A DNA stretch of 64,000 bases from Roseovarius confluentis (GTDB taxonomy: Bacteria; Pseudomonadota; Alphaproteobacteria; Rhodobacterales; Rhodobacteraceae), in NCBI RefSeq assembly GCF_002917925.1, contig NZ_PPFE01000009.1, forward strand, positions 62,001 through 126,000, read 5' to 3'. The notes under the pieces were generated by a model. It searched no databases, was not told where the DNA came from, and saw only the letters and a list, made by a program, of their open reading frames with translations. Position numbers and translations under genes: made by a program. Below are positions 1-7,454 of the stretch, piece after piece; positions within the stretch are counted from its first letter, which is position 1; the number at the start of each line of letters is the position of its first letter.

Positions 1-77
1 AGCGGCAGCCAGAATATGCCCCAGCACAAGCCGGCGAAAAGTCCCGACAGGACCGCCCTGCTGTTGCCCTCGGCCAC
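1..77 (-). CDS. Probable EamA/DMT-family permease, 5' fragment cut by window edge
   Basis: Only about 25 codons lie in the window. A GTG start at 77-75 follows an AAGGAG ribosome-binding site (85-90 on the complement) at 7-base spacing. The peptide begins MAEGNSRAVLSGLFAGLCWG and continues IFWLPL. A small residue-rich stretch followed by CWGxFW is typical of the first membrane helix of EamA-type metabolite exporters. It lies on the same strand as the GcvT/Rieske pair, so it may be their co-transcribed transporter. The family call rests on very little sequence. Confidence 0.5.
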   Translation of the reverse strand, partial: MAEGNSRAVLSGLFAGLCWGIFWLP

Positions 78-192
78 CGCGTATCTCCTTCGTTGCGTGT
101 CTCATATGCCACTCAGGCATCATCAAAGCGCAAAGGCAAGGCACCCCGGCCCTGCCTTCGCATTCGTACTTCGCGCTGCCGCGAATGTCGCG

Positions 193-1383
193 TCAGGCCG
201 CCCGGTCTGGTATGTCCACGATCTTGCCGCGCGGAATCTCACAGGCCTTGTCGTAAAGCGGCGTCTCGGCCAGCGTCGCGGCATACATCTTGCCGTCCCG
301 ACCCTCGACCATCAGGTCGGTTCCCGGCCCGGCCTCGGCACTGTCCATCAGCGCATAGCCGATCCCATGCCCGAGGTAGGGCGAGGCCGCCCCGGCGGTC
401 ACACGCCCCGCAACCTTGCCATTCCATTCGACCCGGCCATTCACTCGCGGCTCACCATCCGGGCAGACGATCCCATGCAGACGCCGGCCCTTGTCGGCTT
501 TCTCCAGCGCCGCCTTGCCGATGAAGTCGTCCTTTTCCATGGCAACGAACCCGCCCAGCCCGACATCGTAAGGCGTGGTCGTCTCGTCGAAATCCGAGTT
601 GGCGTTCAGGATACCGGCCTCGATCCGGCGGATATTCATCGAATCCAGCCCGAACATCCTCAGACCATAGGGCGCTCCCGCCTTCTCCAGATGCGCCCAC
701 AGCGCGGCGGCATCGTGATGCGGCTCGGTGTAGAATTCCCAGCCCAGTTCGTTGGTATAGCCGGTGCGCGAAATCAGCACCTTCTGACCGCCGAAATCCA
801 CCCACGCGCTGCCGAAATAGCCGAACGGCTCGGGAATCCCATCCTTCGCGGCGTCTTTCAGTATCTCCATCGCCAAAGGCCCCTGGATCTGGCTCACGTT
901 CACCTCCGGGTCGGTGATCTCCACATCCATCCCCTTCGCATGCGCCCGTGCCCAGTTCACGAAATCCCCGTCCGCCTGCGCGTACCAGAACCGGTCCTCG
1001 GCCAGCCGCACGAACACCCCGTCCACGATCAGGCCACCATGGTCGAAACAGGCGATGCCATAACCGCACCGACCAACTTTAACCTTGGAAATGTCATTGA
1101 CGAACAAGAGGTTCATCAGCTTCTCGGCATCCGGACCCTTGATCTCCAGCGGCCACTCTCCGGTATGCAGGCACGCCGCCTTCGTCCGCAGCAGCCAATA
1201 CCCCTCGTCGGTCGGCAGGTCATCCATGTAGACGCACATGAACCGTCGGTTATAGACGCAGTAATGCGGGCCATGCTTCGCCTCGATCGCGTGATACGCA
1301 TGGCGCCGCAGGTTGAAATCCCACCCCGCCCCGGGCCGCGTGGTGATCAGGTCCCGCGTCTTTCCGTCACTCGAATTCATCAT
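193..1383 (-). CDS. GcvT-family (aminomethyltransferase-like) demethylase
   Basis: A 396-residue protein of the T-protein/DmdA fold. These enzymes move a methyl or methylene group to tetrahydrofolate or process folate-bound one-carbon units. The FDHGGLIVDG stretch (residues 113-122) matches the conserved DxGGxxxD loop near the folate site, and the C-terminal half (MEKDDFIGKAAL, GYALMDS) is typical of the family barrel. Start ATGATG at 1383 overlaps the stop of the upstream Rieske gene in an ATGA junction, so the two are translationally coupled. No GcvH or GcvP is nearby, so a glycine cleavage role is unlikely. I infer it handles the methyl group released from, or remaining on, the Rieske product. 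The substrate is unknown. Confidence 0.85.
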   Translation of the reverse strand: MMNSSDGKTRDLITTRPGAGWDFNLRRHAYHAIEAKHGPHYCVYNRRFMCVYMDDLPTDEGYWLLRTKAACLHTGEWPLEIKGPDAEKLMNLLFVNDISKVKVGRCGYGIACFDHGGLIVDGVFVRLAEDRFWYAQADGDFVNWARAHAKGMDVEITDPEVNVSQIQGPLAMEILKDAAKDGIPEPFGYFGSAWVDFGGQKVLISRTGYTNELGWEFYTEPHHDAAALWAHLEKAGAPYGLRMFGLDSMNIRRIEAGILNANSDFDETTTPYDVGLGGFVAMEKDDFIGKAALEKADKGRRLHGIVCPDGEPRVNGRVEWNGKVAGRVTAGAASPYLGHGIGYALMDSAEAGPGTDLMVEGRDGKMYAATLAETPLYDKACEIPRGKIVDIPDRAA

Positions 1384-2534
1384 TGGTCTGCCTCCGGGTC
1401 AAGCCGTGCGCCCAGCGCACCCGCCACGAGTTTCTGAAAATGGTGCACCGCGTGCTCGCTCAACTCGGTCAGCCCCTCGTCCACGACGAAACGCCCCTGG
1501 TTGTACCCGCTGGATTTCAGCCCCTTCTGCACGCTCTCGCACAACCCGATATCCTCGGGCTGCAACACGTCCTTCTGATAGTTGATCGCATCGCGCAGCT
1601 GCTGCGTGACCTCGCCGTCCTTCACGAACCAGTCCTGGTATTCGACGCATTTCTCCGGCGCAGTCGGGTTCATCTGTAAGACCGACAGGTTCGCCTCGCC
1701 CGGATAGGCCCAGATGGTGAAGTTCGGCCAGACGAACCAGCCCGCGTATCCGAAATCCACGTCGCCCGCCTCGAACTTGTAGGCCCGCGCGTTCATCGTT
1801 CTCGGCTGCCCGGCGCACTGGCTGGAATACAGCCCGCAGGTGATCGTGCGATAGCTGTCCATGTCCACCAGGTCGACAAAATCGTGGTGCGCCGGCGCGC
1901 AGTGATAGCACTCTAGGAAGTTGTCCATCAAAACTTTCCAGTTCGCCTCGACCTCGTAGGTGTCGCGCTGCGCGAACTGCAAATCGTCGACCGAAGGGAC
2001 AAAATGTCGGATCTCGGACTCCAATTCGCCCATCTGTTCGGCGAATGGCGTTGCGCTTTCATCCAGATTGACGAGAACGAGGCCACAGAACACCTCCACC
2101 TTCACCGGCTTCAGCGAAAACTCCTCCTTCCGGAAGCCCTCGACATTCTCGGTATTCCGCGCCGACCGCAGGTTGCCGTCAAAGTCGAACGCCCAGGCGT
2201 GGTAGGGACAGGTGATGATGTTCTTCTTGCCCGTCCCGCTGACCAACTCATGCCCACGGTGCGGACACACGTTGAAGAACGCGTTCAACTCGCCGGTACG
2301 GCTGCGCGCCACGAACACGTTCTGTTCGTGGATCTTCACGGTCAGAAACTGTCCGGGCTCGGCCACCTGGCTCACATGCCCGGCATAATACCAGGTCTTG
2401 TAGAAAATCGCGTCCTTCTCGGCCGCCCAGATCTCCGCATCGTGGTAGAACCGCGCGGGCAAGGTATAGGAATTCTTCGGATCGGCCCGGAACGGCATGT
2501 CGCCGGGCATAAGGTTCAACGTCTGCAGGGTCAT
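1380..2534 (-). CDS. Rieske non-heme iron oxygenase, alpha subunit (GbcA/choline monooxygenase-like)
   Basis: A 384-residue oxygenase. The Rieske [2Fe-2S] ligands are Cys90/His92 (CPHRG) and Cys109/His112 (CPYHAW). The catalytic iron motif is NFLECYHCAPAHHDF, with His211 and His216, and Asp328 in EDIGLCE is the likely third ligand. Architecture and length resemble glycine betaine, stachydrine or carnitine monooxygenases, which oxidatively demethylate quaternary amines. No ferredoxin reductase partner (GbcB type) is encoded next to it, so electrons must come from elsewhere. It is coupled to the downstream GcvT-like gene and divergent from a LysR regulator, which suggests a substrate-induced demethylation module. 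The family is certain; the substrate is inferred. Confidence 0.9.
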   Translation of the reverse strand: MTLQTLNLMPGDMPFRADPKNSYTLPARFYHDAEIWAAEKDAIFYKTWYYAGHVSQVAEPGQFLTVKIHEQNVFVARSRTGELNAFFNVCPHRGHELVSGTGKKNIITCPYHAWAFDFDGNLRSARNTENVEGFRKEEFSLKPVKVEVFCGLVLVNLDESATPFAEQMGELESEIRHFVPSVDDLQFAQRDTYEVEANWKVLMDNFLECYHCAPAHHDFVDLVDMDSYRTITCGLYSSQCAGQPRTMNARAYKFEAGDVDFGYAGWFVWPNFTIWAYPGEANLSVLQMNPTAPEKCVEYQDWFVKDGEVTQQLRDAINYQKDVLQPEDIGLCESVQKGLKSSGYNQGRFVVDEGLTELSEHAVHHFQKLVAGALGARLDPEADQ

Positions 2535-2549
2535 GGCGTACTCCGATCT

Positions 2550-2569
2550 GGCTGTTGACAGTGTCAGCC
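2550..2569. promoter_or_regulatory. Palindrome in the Rieske/LysR divergent promoter region
   Basis: TGACA-G-TGTCA (2556-2566) sits inside a wider GGC...GCC frame in the 91-base gap between the Rieske and LysR starts. A short dyad in a divergent LysR intergenic region is the usual place for an autoregulatory and activator site. The assignment is by position and symmetry only. Confidence 0.45.
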
Positions 2570-2625
2570 ATTACCTAGGATCATGACAAACGCTCTTTTC
2601 TCATGGATTTGACCAAGCCAAGCTT

Positions 2626-3507
2626 ATGCCAAAACCACATCTGCCACCGCTCGACCTGATGGAACCGTTCGAGGCCGCCGCCCGCCTCGGCAGCTTCACC
2701 CGCGCCGCCGACGAGCTGTCCGTCACCCAGTCCGCCATTTCCCAACGTGTGCGCAAGCTCGAGGCCCTGCTTGACACCGCGCTCTTCGTCCGGGGGCATC
2801 GCACCATCACCCTCACCCCCGAGGGCCGCGAGTTGCTGATCGGCGTCCGCGCCGCGCTTCAGCACATGACGGCAGCCACCCGCGCGCTCAGACAGCGCGA
2901 CGACCGCCCCCGCGTGCGCCTCGGCGCGGATACCTCCATGGCGCAACTCTGGCTCACCCCCCGCCTGGCCCCGGCCCTGGCAGACAGCCCGCCGCTCATG
3001 CTCGACCTGCTGGCCTCCGACACGGAATCCGAGCTTCTGACGGCGGAAATCGCCCTTCTGCATGGCGCGGGCGACTGGCCCGGCTTCACCGCCACGCGGC
3101 TCTTCGCCGACGCGGTCTTCCCGGTCTGCACCCAAGAATTCCTCTCGCACACGCCGCTCGGTACACCCGAAGACCTGCTCACCGCTCCCCTGATCGACCT
3201 CGATTACACCCACTGGAACTGGATGAACTGGGGCATCTGGCTGACCGAGGCGGGCCTCGACCCCACCCGCGCCACGACGCTGATGCGCACCAACAGCTAC
3301 ATGGCCCAGCTCGACGCCGCCCGCGCCGGCCTCGGCGTGGCGCTCGCCTGGGAGGGCCAGCTGACCGAGGATCTCACGACAGGCCGCCTCGTCCGCCCCA
3401 TCGACCACGCCGTCACCACGCCCTTCGGCTACTACCTCATCCTGCGCGACACCGCCGAACCTGCCGCGCGCCACCTGGCCCAGAACCTCCTCCGGGCCGA
3501 AACCTGA
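2626..3507 (+). CDS. LysR-type transcriptional regulator, GcvA-like
   Basis: A 293-residue LTTR. The N-terminal winged helix (about residues 8-67) reads FEAAARLGSFTRAADELSVTQSAISQ, followed by RVRKLE, close to the GcvA subgroup of amino-acid and amine regulators. The remainder is a periplasmic-binding-protein-like effector domain. It diverges from the Rieske/GcvT operon across 91 bases and is its probable regulator. It also lies 154 bases upstream of the molybdenum hydroxylase genes on the same strand, so control of those cannot be excluded. Confidence 0.9.
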   Translation: MPKPHLPPLDLMEPFEAAARLGSFTRAADELSVTQSAISQRVRKLEALLDTALFVRGHRTITLTPEGRELLIGVRAALQHMTAATRALRQRDDRPRVRLGADTSMAQLWLTPRLAPALADSPPLMLDLLASDTESELLTAEIALLHGAGDWPGFTATRLFADAVFPVCTQEFLSHTPLGTPEDLLTAPLIDLDYTHWNWMNWGIWLTEAGLDPTRATTLMRTNSYMAQLDAARAGLGVALAWEGQLTEDLTTGRLVRPIDHAVTTPFGYYLILRDTAEPAARHLAQNLLRAET

Positions 3508-3661
3508 CCCGCTCCGACCTCTTTCACACCGCGACCTTTGCATTTCTCGCCGCTTACATGCTCAAATCCGACGCGCGCGCCAGCACCGCCTTGGCAAGCC
3601 TCGCGCCGCCTGTTTAACTATGCCCCGACATCAGACTCACCCCAAGCCAAGAGGTTTTCCC

Positions 3662-4519
3662 ATGCGCTACCTCGCGCCAACCACGCTGGATGACGCCATC
3701 CAGTTGCTCAGCGGCGATCCCGGCGATTGCCGCGTGCTCGCCGGGGGCACCGACCTGCTCGTCCGCCTGCGCTCCGGCGATGCCGAGCCCGACAGCATCC
3801 TCGACATCAAGCGCATCAACGACCTGCGCCAGATCACGCCCGAGGACGGCGGCTGGCGTATCGGCGCCGCGGTCTCTTCCGCCGAAATGAACGAGCACAA
3901 GGACCTGAAAGCCGACTACGCCGGCGTCTGCGAGGCCGCCGACCTGATCGGCTCCACCCAGATCCAGGGCCGCTGCACGCTCGCCGGCAACCTCTGCAAC
4001 GCCTCGCCCGCCGCCGACTCCGTGCCCGCGATGGTCGCCGTCCGCGCCGTGGCCCGCGTCGCCGGGCCAAACGGCACCCGCGACGTGGCCGTAGAGGATA
4101 TCCCCACCGGCCCCGGCAAGACCTCGCTGAAAAAGGGCGAATTCGTCGCCTCGATCTTCCTGCCCGCCAAGGCGGACCGCTCGGGCGATGCCTACCTGCG
4201 CTTCATCCCGCGCACCGAGATGGACATCGCCGTAGTCGGCTGCGGCATCTCCCTCACTCTCGATGGCGACGGCACTTGCACGTCTGCCCGCGTCTCGCTC
4301 GGTGCCGTGGGCCCCAAGGTCATGGTGGTCGACACCGCAGCCGAGGCACTCATCGGAACCAAGCTCGACGACGCCGCGATGGACGCACTGGCCCAGGCCT
4401 GCTCCGCCGCCGCCTCCCCCATCGCCGACAAGCGCGGCACGGTCGAATTCCGCACGCACGTGGCCGGCGTGCTGGCCCGCCGCGCCGCCGCCATCGCCAA
4501 GACCCGCGCAGAAGGATAA
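3662..4519 (+). CDS. Molybdenum hydroxylase, FAD-binding medium subunit (CoxM-type)
   Basis: A 285-residue FAD subunit of the xanthine dehydrogenase/CO dehydrogenase family. Start MRYLAPTTLDDA at 3662 has AGAGG just upstream; an in-frame ATG at 3620 would add 14 residues unlike the family. The pyrophosphate-binding loop AGGTDLLVRLRSG is near residues 27-39, and STQIQGRCTLAGNLCNASPAAD is the second flavin-contacting region. It passes electrons from the iron-sulfur subunit to an acceptor. It is the first gene of a tight M-S-L operon (6-base gap to the next gene). Confidence 0.92.
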   Translation: MRYLAPTTLDDAIQLLSGDPGDCRVLAGGTDLLVRLRSGDAEPDSILDIKRINDLRQITPEDGGWRIGAAVSSAEMNEHKDLKADYAGVCEAADLIGSTQIQGRCTLAGNLCNASPAADSVPAMVAVRAVARVAGPNGTRDVAVEDIPTGPGKTSLKKGEFVASIFLPAKADRSGDAYLRFIPRTEMDIAVVGCGISLTLDGDGTCTSARVSLGAVGPKVMVVDTAAEALIGTKLDDAAMDALAQACSAAASPIADKRGTVEFRTHVAGVLARRAAAIAKTRAEG

Positions 4520-4525
4520 GCCCCC

Positions 4526-5005
4526 ATGAGCAACATCCACGTCACCACCAAGATCAACGGCGACCCGACGGAATATCTCTGTGCGCCCGATGAAACCCTG
4601 CTCGACGTCCTGCGCGACCGTCTCGGCATGACCGGCTCCAAGGAAGGCTGCGGCACGGGCGATTGCGGCGCCTGCTCGGTCACCGTCAACGGCCGCCTTG
4701 TCTGTTCCTGCCTCATGCTGGGGGCCGAGGCCGAAGGCGCCGAGATCGAGACCATCGAAGGCATGGCCGACGGTGATCAGCTTCACCCCCTGCAACAGAA
4801 GTTCATCGAACACGCCGCCCTTCAGTGTGGCATCTGCACCCCGGGCATCCTCGTGGCGGCCAAATCGCTGCTGGAAAAGAACCCCGACCCGACCGAGGAA
4901 GAGGCCCGCTACTGGCTCGCCGGCAACCTCTGCCGCTGCACGGGCTATGACAAGATCATCCGCGCCGTGCTCGACACGGCCGCCGACCTCAGAAAGGCAT
5001 CGTGA
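4526..5005 (+). CDS. Molybdenum hydroxylase, [2Fe-2S] small subunit (CoxS-type)
   Basis: A 159-residue iron-sulfur subunit. The N-terminal plant-type ferredoxin cluster is GCGTGDCGACSV with a further Cys in LVCSC. The C-terminal four-helix cluster has QCGICTPG and NLCRCTGY. It relays electrons from the molybdopterin subunit to the FAD subunit. Its stop overlaps the start of the large subunit in ATGA, so the two are translationally coupled. Length and motifs are entirely normal for the family. Confidence 0.95.
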   Translation: MSNIHVTTKINGDPTEYLCAPDETLLDVLRDRLGMTGSKEGCGTGDCGACSVTVNGRLVCSCLMLGAEAEGAEIETIEGMADGDQLHPLQQKFIEHAALQCGICTPGILVAAKSLLEKNPDPTEEEARYWLAGNLCRCTGYDKIIRAVLDTAADLRKAS

Positions 5006-7257
5006 TGGCACTCGACAGCAAACAGGTCCTCGACACCCAACAGTTCAAGATCGTCGGCACGCGCCCCCTGCGCCCCGATGGCATCGACAAGGTCACCGGC
5101 AAGGCCCGCTTCGGCGCCGATATCACCGCGCCGGGGATGCTGATCGGCAAGGTGCTGCGCAGCCCTCACGCCCACGCCCGGATCAAGTCCATCGACACGT
5201 CGGCGGCCGAGGCGATCGAGGGCGTCCACGCCGTCGTCACCCGCGCCGACTTCGCGCAGATCACCGATGACGATGCCACCGCCGACATCCTCGACAACTG
5301 CATGGCGGGCGAAAAGGCGCTCTACGACGGCCACGCCGTCGCCGCCGTCGCCGCCAGCTCGGGCCACATCGCCAAGAAGGCGCTGAAGGCGATCAAGATC
5401 GACTACGAGGTGCTCGACCACGTCACGGACGTCGACAAGGCCATCGCCGACGGCGCCCCTGTCCTCCACGAAGGCCGCGCCGACGAATCCGTGCCCGAAG
5501 GGTCCTCGCCCAACATCATGGCCCGCTACGAGTTCGGCCATGGCGACATCGACGCCGGCCTGGCTCAGGCCGATCAGGTCATCGAACGCAGCTACCGCAC
5601 CGAGGCCACGCACCAGGGTTATATCGAACCCCACGCCTGCCTCGCGCAGATGAGCCAGGACGGCCAGGCCGACCTGTGGTGCTGTACGCAAGGCCATTAC
5701 ATGGTCCGCAACACCTGTGCCGCGATCCTCGGCTTGGATCAGGGCCAGCTGCGCGTCACCGCGTCCGAGATCGGCGGCGGCTTCGGCGGCAAGACGGCCG
5801 TCTTCCTCGAACCCGTGGCGCTGATGCTGGCGAAGAAATCCAGCCGCCCGGTCAAGATGGTCATGACCCGCTCAGAGGTGCTGCGCGCCACCGGCCCCAC
5901 GGCCTCGTCCTCGGTCGATATCCGCATCGGCATGACCAAGGACGGCCGCATCACCGCCGGCTTCGCCGAACTGCGCTACCAGGGCGGCGCCTATCCCGGC
6001 TCGCCGGTCGAAATGGGCTCCATGTCCGCCTTCGCGCCGTATGACCTGGAAAACGTGAAAACCGTCGGCTGGGACATCGTCAGCAACCGCCCCAAACAGG
6101 CCGCCTATCGCGCCCCCGGCGCGCCCATGGCCGCCTTCGCGGTGGAATCAGCCATCGACGAACTGGCCAAGGGCCTCGGCCTCGACCCGCTGGAGGTGCG
6201 CCTGAAAAACGCCGCGCGCGAAGGCACCAAGGCCTCCTACGGCCCCACCTACCCCGCCATCGGGCTCGAGGCGACTTTGCGCACCGCCAAGGATCACCCG
6301 CATTGGACAGCGCCCCTCGGCCCCAACCAGGGGCGCGGCGTCGCCTGCGGCTTCTGGTTCAACTTCGGCGGCGACACCTGCGTCACGCTCAACATCACGC
6401 CCGACGGCACCGTCACGGTCTCCGAGGGCAATCCCGACATCGGCGGCTCCCGCGCCTCCATGTCGATGATGGCGGCCGAGGAACTGGGCATCCCCTACAA
6501 CAAGGTCCGCACCATCGTGGCCGACACCGGCAGCCTCGGTCAGAACGAGGTCACCGACGGCTCGCGCGTGACCTTCGCCGTGGGCCTCGCCACGATCGAG
6601 GCCGCCCGCGCCGCCAAGCGCGAGATGTGCCGCCGCGTGGCCAAGCTCTGGGACATCGACGAGGACGCGGTGGAATGGCGCGACGGCGCGGTGCACCCCA
6701 CCGGCCACAACGCCGGCAGCCACGACCCGATGACCCTGGCCGAGATCGCCGCCATCGCCTCGAACACCGGCGGCCCCATCGCGGGCCACCACGAGGCCAA
6801 CCCCGAAGGCGCCGGCGTCAGCTTCGCCACCCACATGGTCGACACCGAGGTGGACCCCGAAACCGGCGCGGTGAAGATCCTGCGCTACACGGTGTTTCAG
6901 GACGCGGGCAAGGCCGTTCACCCGGATTACGTCGAGGGTCAGTTCCAAGGCGGCGCCACGCAAGGCATCGGCTGGGCACTCAACGAGGAATATATCTACG
7001 GCGATGACGGCACGCTGCAGAACGCGGGCTTCCTCGACTACCGCATTCCTGTGGCCTCCGACCTGCCGATGATCGACGCGGTGATCCTGGAAATCCCCAA
7101 CCCCGGCCACCCCTACGGCGTGCGCGGGGTGGGCGAAACCTCCATCGTGCCGCCCCTCGCGGCCATCGCGAATGCTGTCTCCGAGGCGGCAGGCGTGCGC
7201 ATGACCGATCTGCCCATGTCGCCCCCGAAAGTGCTCAAGGCGATGCACGACAAGTAA
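5002..7257 (+). CDS. Molybdenum hydroxylase, molybdopterin-binding large subunit (CoxL-type, not form I CO dehydrogenase)
   Basis: A 751-residue catalytic subunit (ATG at 5002 or 5005). GGGFGGK (about residues 256-262) is a molybdopterin-binding loop, and GVGETS near the C terminus carries the catalytic glutamate. The active-site loop reads AYRAPGAP at about residue 368. True form I aerobic CO dehydrogenases carry AYxCSFR there and form II usually AYRGAGR, so this enzyme should hydroxylate another substrate such as an N-heterocycle, aldehyde or aromatic acyl compound. A strong terminator follows at 7268. No dedicated maturation genes (CoxD/CoxG-like) lie in the window. Confidence 0.92.
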   Translation: MMALDSKQVLDTQQFKIVGTRPLRPDGIDKVTGKARFGADITAPGMLIGKVLRSPHAHARIKSIDTSAAEAIEGVHAVVTRADFAQITDDDATADILDNCMAGEKALYDGHAVAAVAASSGHIAKKALKAIKIDYEVLDHVTDVDKAIADGAPVLHEGRADESVPEGSSPNIMARYEFGHGDIDAGLAQADQVIERSYRTEATHQGYIEPHACLAQMSQDGQADLWCCTQGHYMVRNTCAAILGLDQGQLRVTASEIGGGFGGKTAVFLEPVALMLAKKSSRPVKMVMTRSEVLRATGPTASSSVDIRIGMTKDGRITAGFAELRYQGGAYPGSPVEMGSMSAFAPYDLENVKTVGWDIVSNRPKQAAYRAPGAPMAAFAVESAIDELAKGLGLDPLEVRLKNAAREGTKASYGPTYPAIGLEATLRTAKDHPHWTAPLGPNQGRGVACGFWFNFGGDTCVTLNITPDGTVTVSEGNPDIGGSRASMSMMAAEELGIPYNKVRTIVADTGSLGQNEVTDGSRVTFAVGLATIEAARAAKREMCRRVAKLWDIDEDAVEWRDGAVHPTGHNAGSHDPMTLAEIAAIASNTGGPIAGHHEANPEGAGVSFATHMVDTEVDPETGAVKILRYTVFQDAGKAVHPDYVEGQFQGGATQGIGWALNEEYIYGDDGTLQNAGFLDYRIPVASDLPMIDAVILEIPNPGHPYGVRGVGETSIVPPLAAIANAVSEAAGVRMTDLPMSPPKVLKAMHDK

Positions 7258-7267
7258 CCCCGGGACA

Positions 7268-7293
7268 GGCCCCGGACCAGTTCCGGGGCCTTT
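7268..7293 (+). terminator. Rho-independent terminator of the molybdenum hydroxylase operon
   Basis: GGCCCCGGA (7268-7276) pairs perfectly with TCCGGGGCC (7282-7290) around a 5-base loop and is followed by TTTCT. It starts 10 bases after the stop codon of the large subunit. Confidence 0.85.
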
Positions 7294-7303
7294 CTCATCA
7301 ACC

Positions 7304-7328
7304 CGTAGGGTGGGTGAAAACCCACGCG
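7304..7328. repeat. GTAGGGTGGGT palindromic repeat, copy 1
   Basis: CGTAGGGTGGGTG followed by AAAACCCACGCG forms a small hairpin (GGGT/ACCC arms). A second copy differing by one central base is at 10775-10799, and a related GC variant is at 20239. It lies in a non-coding gap. Confidence 0.7.
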
Positions 7329-7454
7329 CCTCGACCCGTTCAAAGCGGCAGGCACCGCCCGGTTGCCGCCGTCGATCGCCAACGATTTTGAACGCGACCC
7401 CACGCATCACCGACCCACTCCCGACACGTGTTACAAGAAATGGGAGATGGCCCG

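Noticed and set aside
138..158. Possible terminator AAGGCA/TGCCTT after the GcvT-like gene
   Set aside because: Only a 6-base stem with a 9-base loop and no T tract on the relevant strand.
16..1437. 473-residue plus-strand frame over the GcvT-like gene
   Set aside because: Arg/Pro/His-rich translation; the minus strand encodes a coherent GcvT-fold protein coupled to the Rieske gene.
3614..5011. 465-residue open frame antisense to the CoxM/CoxS genes
   Set aside because: Gly/Ala-rich shadow; the sense strand has intact FAD and iron-sulfur subunits.
5002..7257. Aerobic CO dehydrogenase (form I) annotation
   Set aside because: The AYxCSFR catalytic loop is absent; the sequence reads AYRAPGAP.
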